DNA from: an uncultured Gemmatimonadaceae bacterium
Lineage (GTDB): Bacteria; Gemmatimonadota; Gemmatimonadetes; Gemmatimonadales; Gemmatimonadaceae
Length of the DNA stretch: 6,989 nucleotides
Assembly: GCA_955652635.1 (NCBI GenBank)
Contig: CATPBN010000347.1
Coordinates: forward strand, 1 to 6,989
Direction of reading: 5' to 3'
Of the stretch, positions 6,228 to 6,989 are shown piece by piece. The notes below the pieces were generated by a model. The model was given only the letters and a program-made list of their open reading frames with translations, searched no databases and had not been told where the DNA came from. The position numbers were made by a program, and so were the translations under genes. Within the stretch, counting starts at the first letter, position 1; every line of letters starts with the position of its first letter.

Positions 6228-6989
6228 ATGGACGCCGACACCCAAGCCGCGCGCGACAACACCGAGCTCACGAGAGAGGAGCTGGTTCGCTATAGCCGCC
6301 ACATTCTCCTTCCCCAGGTGGGAGAAGACGGCCAGCGCGCCCTCAAGCGGTCGCGTGTGCTGCTGGTTGGAGCTGGTGGGCTCGGATCTCCCGTCGCGCT
6401 CTACCTGACCGCGGCCGGAGTCGGAACGCTCGGCCTCATCGACTTCGACACGGTCGATCTCTCCAACCTCCAGCGGCAGATTCTGCACGGATCCTCCTCA
6501 GTCGGTAGCTCCAAGATCGATTCGGCGCGCGACCGGCTGCTCGACATCAATCCGAACGTGACCGTAGAACCCTACCGAACCCGCCTGACCTCACAAAACG
6601 CGTTGGAGATCGCGCGGGGCTACGATCTGATCGTCGATGGAACCGACAACTTTGCGACGCGATATCTCGTCAACGACACCTCGGTGCTGCTGGGAATTCC
6701 GAATGTGTACGGGAGCGTGTACCGCTTCGAGGGGCAGGCTTCGGTGTTCGGCGCGTCCGACGGGCCGTGCTACCGGTGTCTCTTTCGCGACCCCCCGCCA
6801 CCAGACCTGGTGCCGAGTTGCGCCGAGGGTGGCGTCCTCGGCGTTGTGCCGGGCCTGGTGGGAACGATTCAGGCGACAGAGGCGATCAAGATGCTTCTCG
6901 GGTTGGGCGACACTCTCGTCGGGAAGCTGCTCACGATCGACGCAATGAAAATGTCGTTCCGCACGCTGACAATTCAGAAAGATCCGGGC
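6228..6989 (+). CDS. moeB: MoeB/ThiF-type sulfur-carrier adenylyltransferase (3' end outside window)
   Basis: The frame is open from ATG 6228 to the window edge, giving 254 residues. The enzyme uses ATP to adenylate the C-terminal Gly-Gly of a small carrier such as MoaD or ThiS, preparing it to receive sulfur for molybdopterin, thiamine or related pathways. Family marks are clear: RYSRHILLPQVG (21-32), nucleotide-binding GAGGLG (48-53), Asp72/Asp74, SNLQRQ (79-84), Lys96, DGTDNF (137-142), the first zinc pair CYRC (181-184) and PSCAEGGVLG (196-205) with Cys198. The sequence stops at KDPG, just where E. coli MoeB has its second zinc CxxC, so the zinc site is probably complete downstream. Whether a C-terminal rhodanese domain follows (MoeZ/MoeBR type) cannot be seen. 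ATG 6228 is fixed by an in-frame TGA at 6207-6209 with no other start between. MoeB, ThiF and CysO-type enzymes are hard to separate on this part alone. Confidence 0.9.
   Translation, partial: MDADTQAARDNTELTREELVRYSRHILLPQVGEDGQRALKRSRVLLVGAGGLGSPVALYLTAAGVGTLGLIDFDTVDLSNLQRQILHGSSSVGSSKIDSARDRLLDINPNVTVEPYRTRLTSQNALEIARGYDLIVDGTDNFATRYLVNDTSVLLGIPNVYGSVYRFEGQASVFGASDGPCYRCLFRDPPPPDLVPSCAEGGVLGVVPGLVGTIQATEAIKMLLGLGDTLVGKLLTIDAMKMSFRTLTIQKDPG

Noticed and set aside
6219..6230. AT-rich box CAATATACC just before moeB as a -10 element for a leaderless transcript
   Set aside because: A -10 hexamer at 6222-6227 would start RNA inside the coding region, and no suitable hexamer lies at the distance needed for a start at 6228.
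6183..6488. 101-codon open frame on the minus strand over the start of moeB
   Set aside because: It is antisense to the conserved nucleotide-binding region of moeB and has no recognisable motif.
1..6989. tRNA, rRNA, CRISPR arrays, insertion sequences or attachment sites
   Set aside because: Coding sequence fills nearly all the window, no direct-repeat/spacer pattern or terminal inverted repeats were seen, and the three gaps (57, 137 and 91 bases) do not hold a tRNA-like fold that I can recognise.

Overview
The window is GC-rich (about 60% by eye) bacterial chromosome with compact, mostly single-domain metabolic genes, no mobile elements, no RNA genes and no CRISPR. A secreted S9 peptidase carrying several PD40-type propeller repeats, weak ribosome binding sites and codon use rich in G/C at third positions suggest a soil-type Gram-negative bacterium. 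Gemmatimonadota or Acidobacteriota would fit, but this is inference and the sequence has no marker that settles it.

Layout. Positions 1-549 (+) hold the 3' part of an envelope-type protein of unknown function, possibly LolA-like. It is followed after 57 bases by a complete exported S9 prolyl-oligopeptidase-family peptidase (607-2703, +), closest in its motifs to the DPP5 / dipeptidyl aminopeptidase group. A 137-base convergent intergenic region (2704-2840) follows. It is unusual: each converging gene is followed, one A after its stop codon, by a run of G-tracts on its own coding strand, and the two tracts are partly complementary. On the minus strand lie two tightly coupled genes, transcribed right to left. 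The first is a three-domain persulfide dioxygenase/rhodanese protein (6136-4715) resembling staphylococcal CstB. The second is an ABC half-transporter (4718-2841) whose GTG start overlaps the upstream TGA in a GTGA junction. A 91-base divergent intergenic region separates them from the start of a MoeB/ThiF-type sulfur-carrier adenylyltransferase (6228 to the window edge, +, truncated).

How the genes fit together. The left half is about envelope and periplasmic peptide breakdown. The right half is about sulfur: a persulfide-oxidising sulfurtransferase, back to back with an enzyme that activates sulfur-carrier proteins. The most interesting point is the translational coupling of the CstB-like enzyme to an ABC exporter with lantibiotic-exporter-like motifs. 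This suggests, without proving, that the exported substrate is connected to reactive sulfur metabolism or protection.
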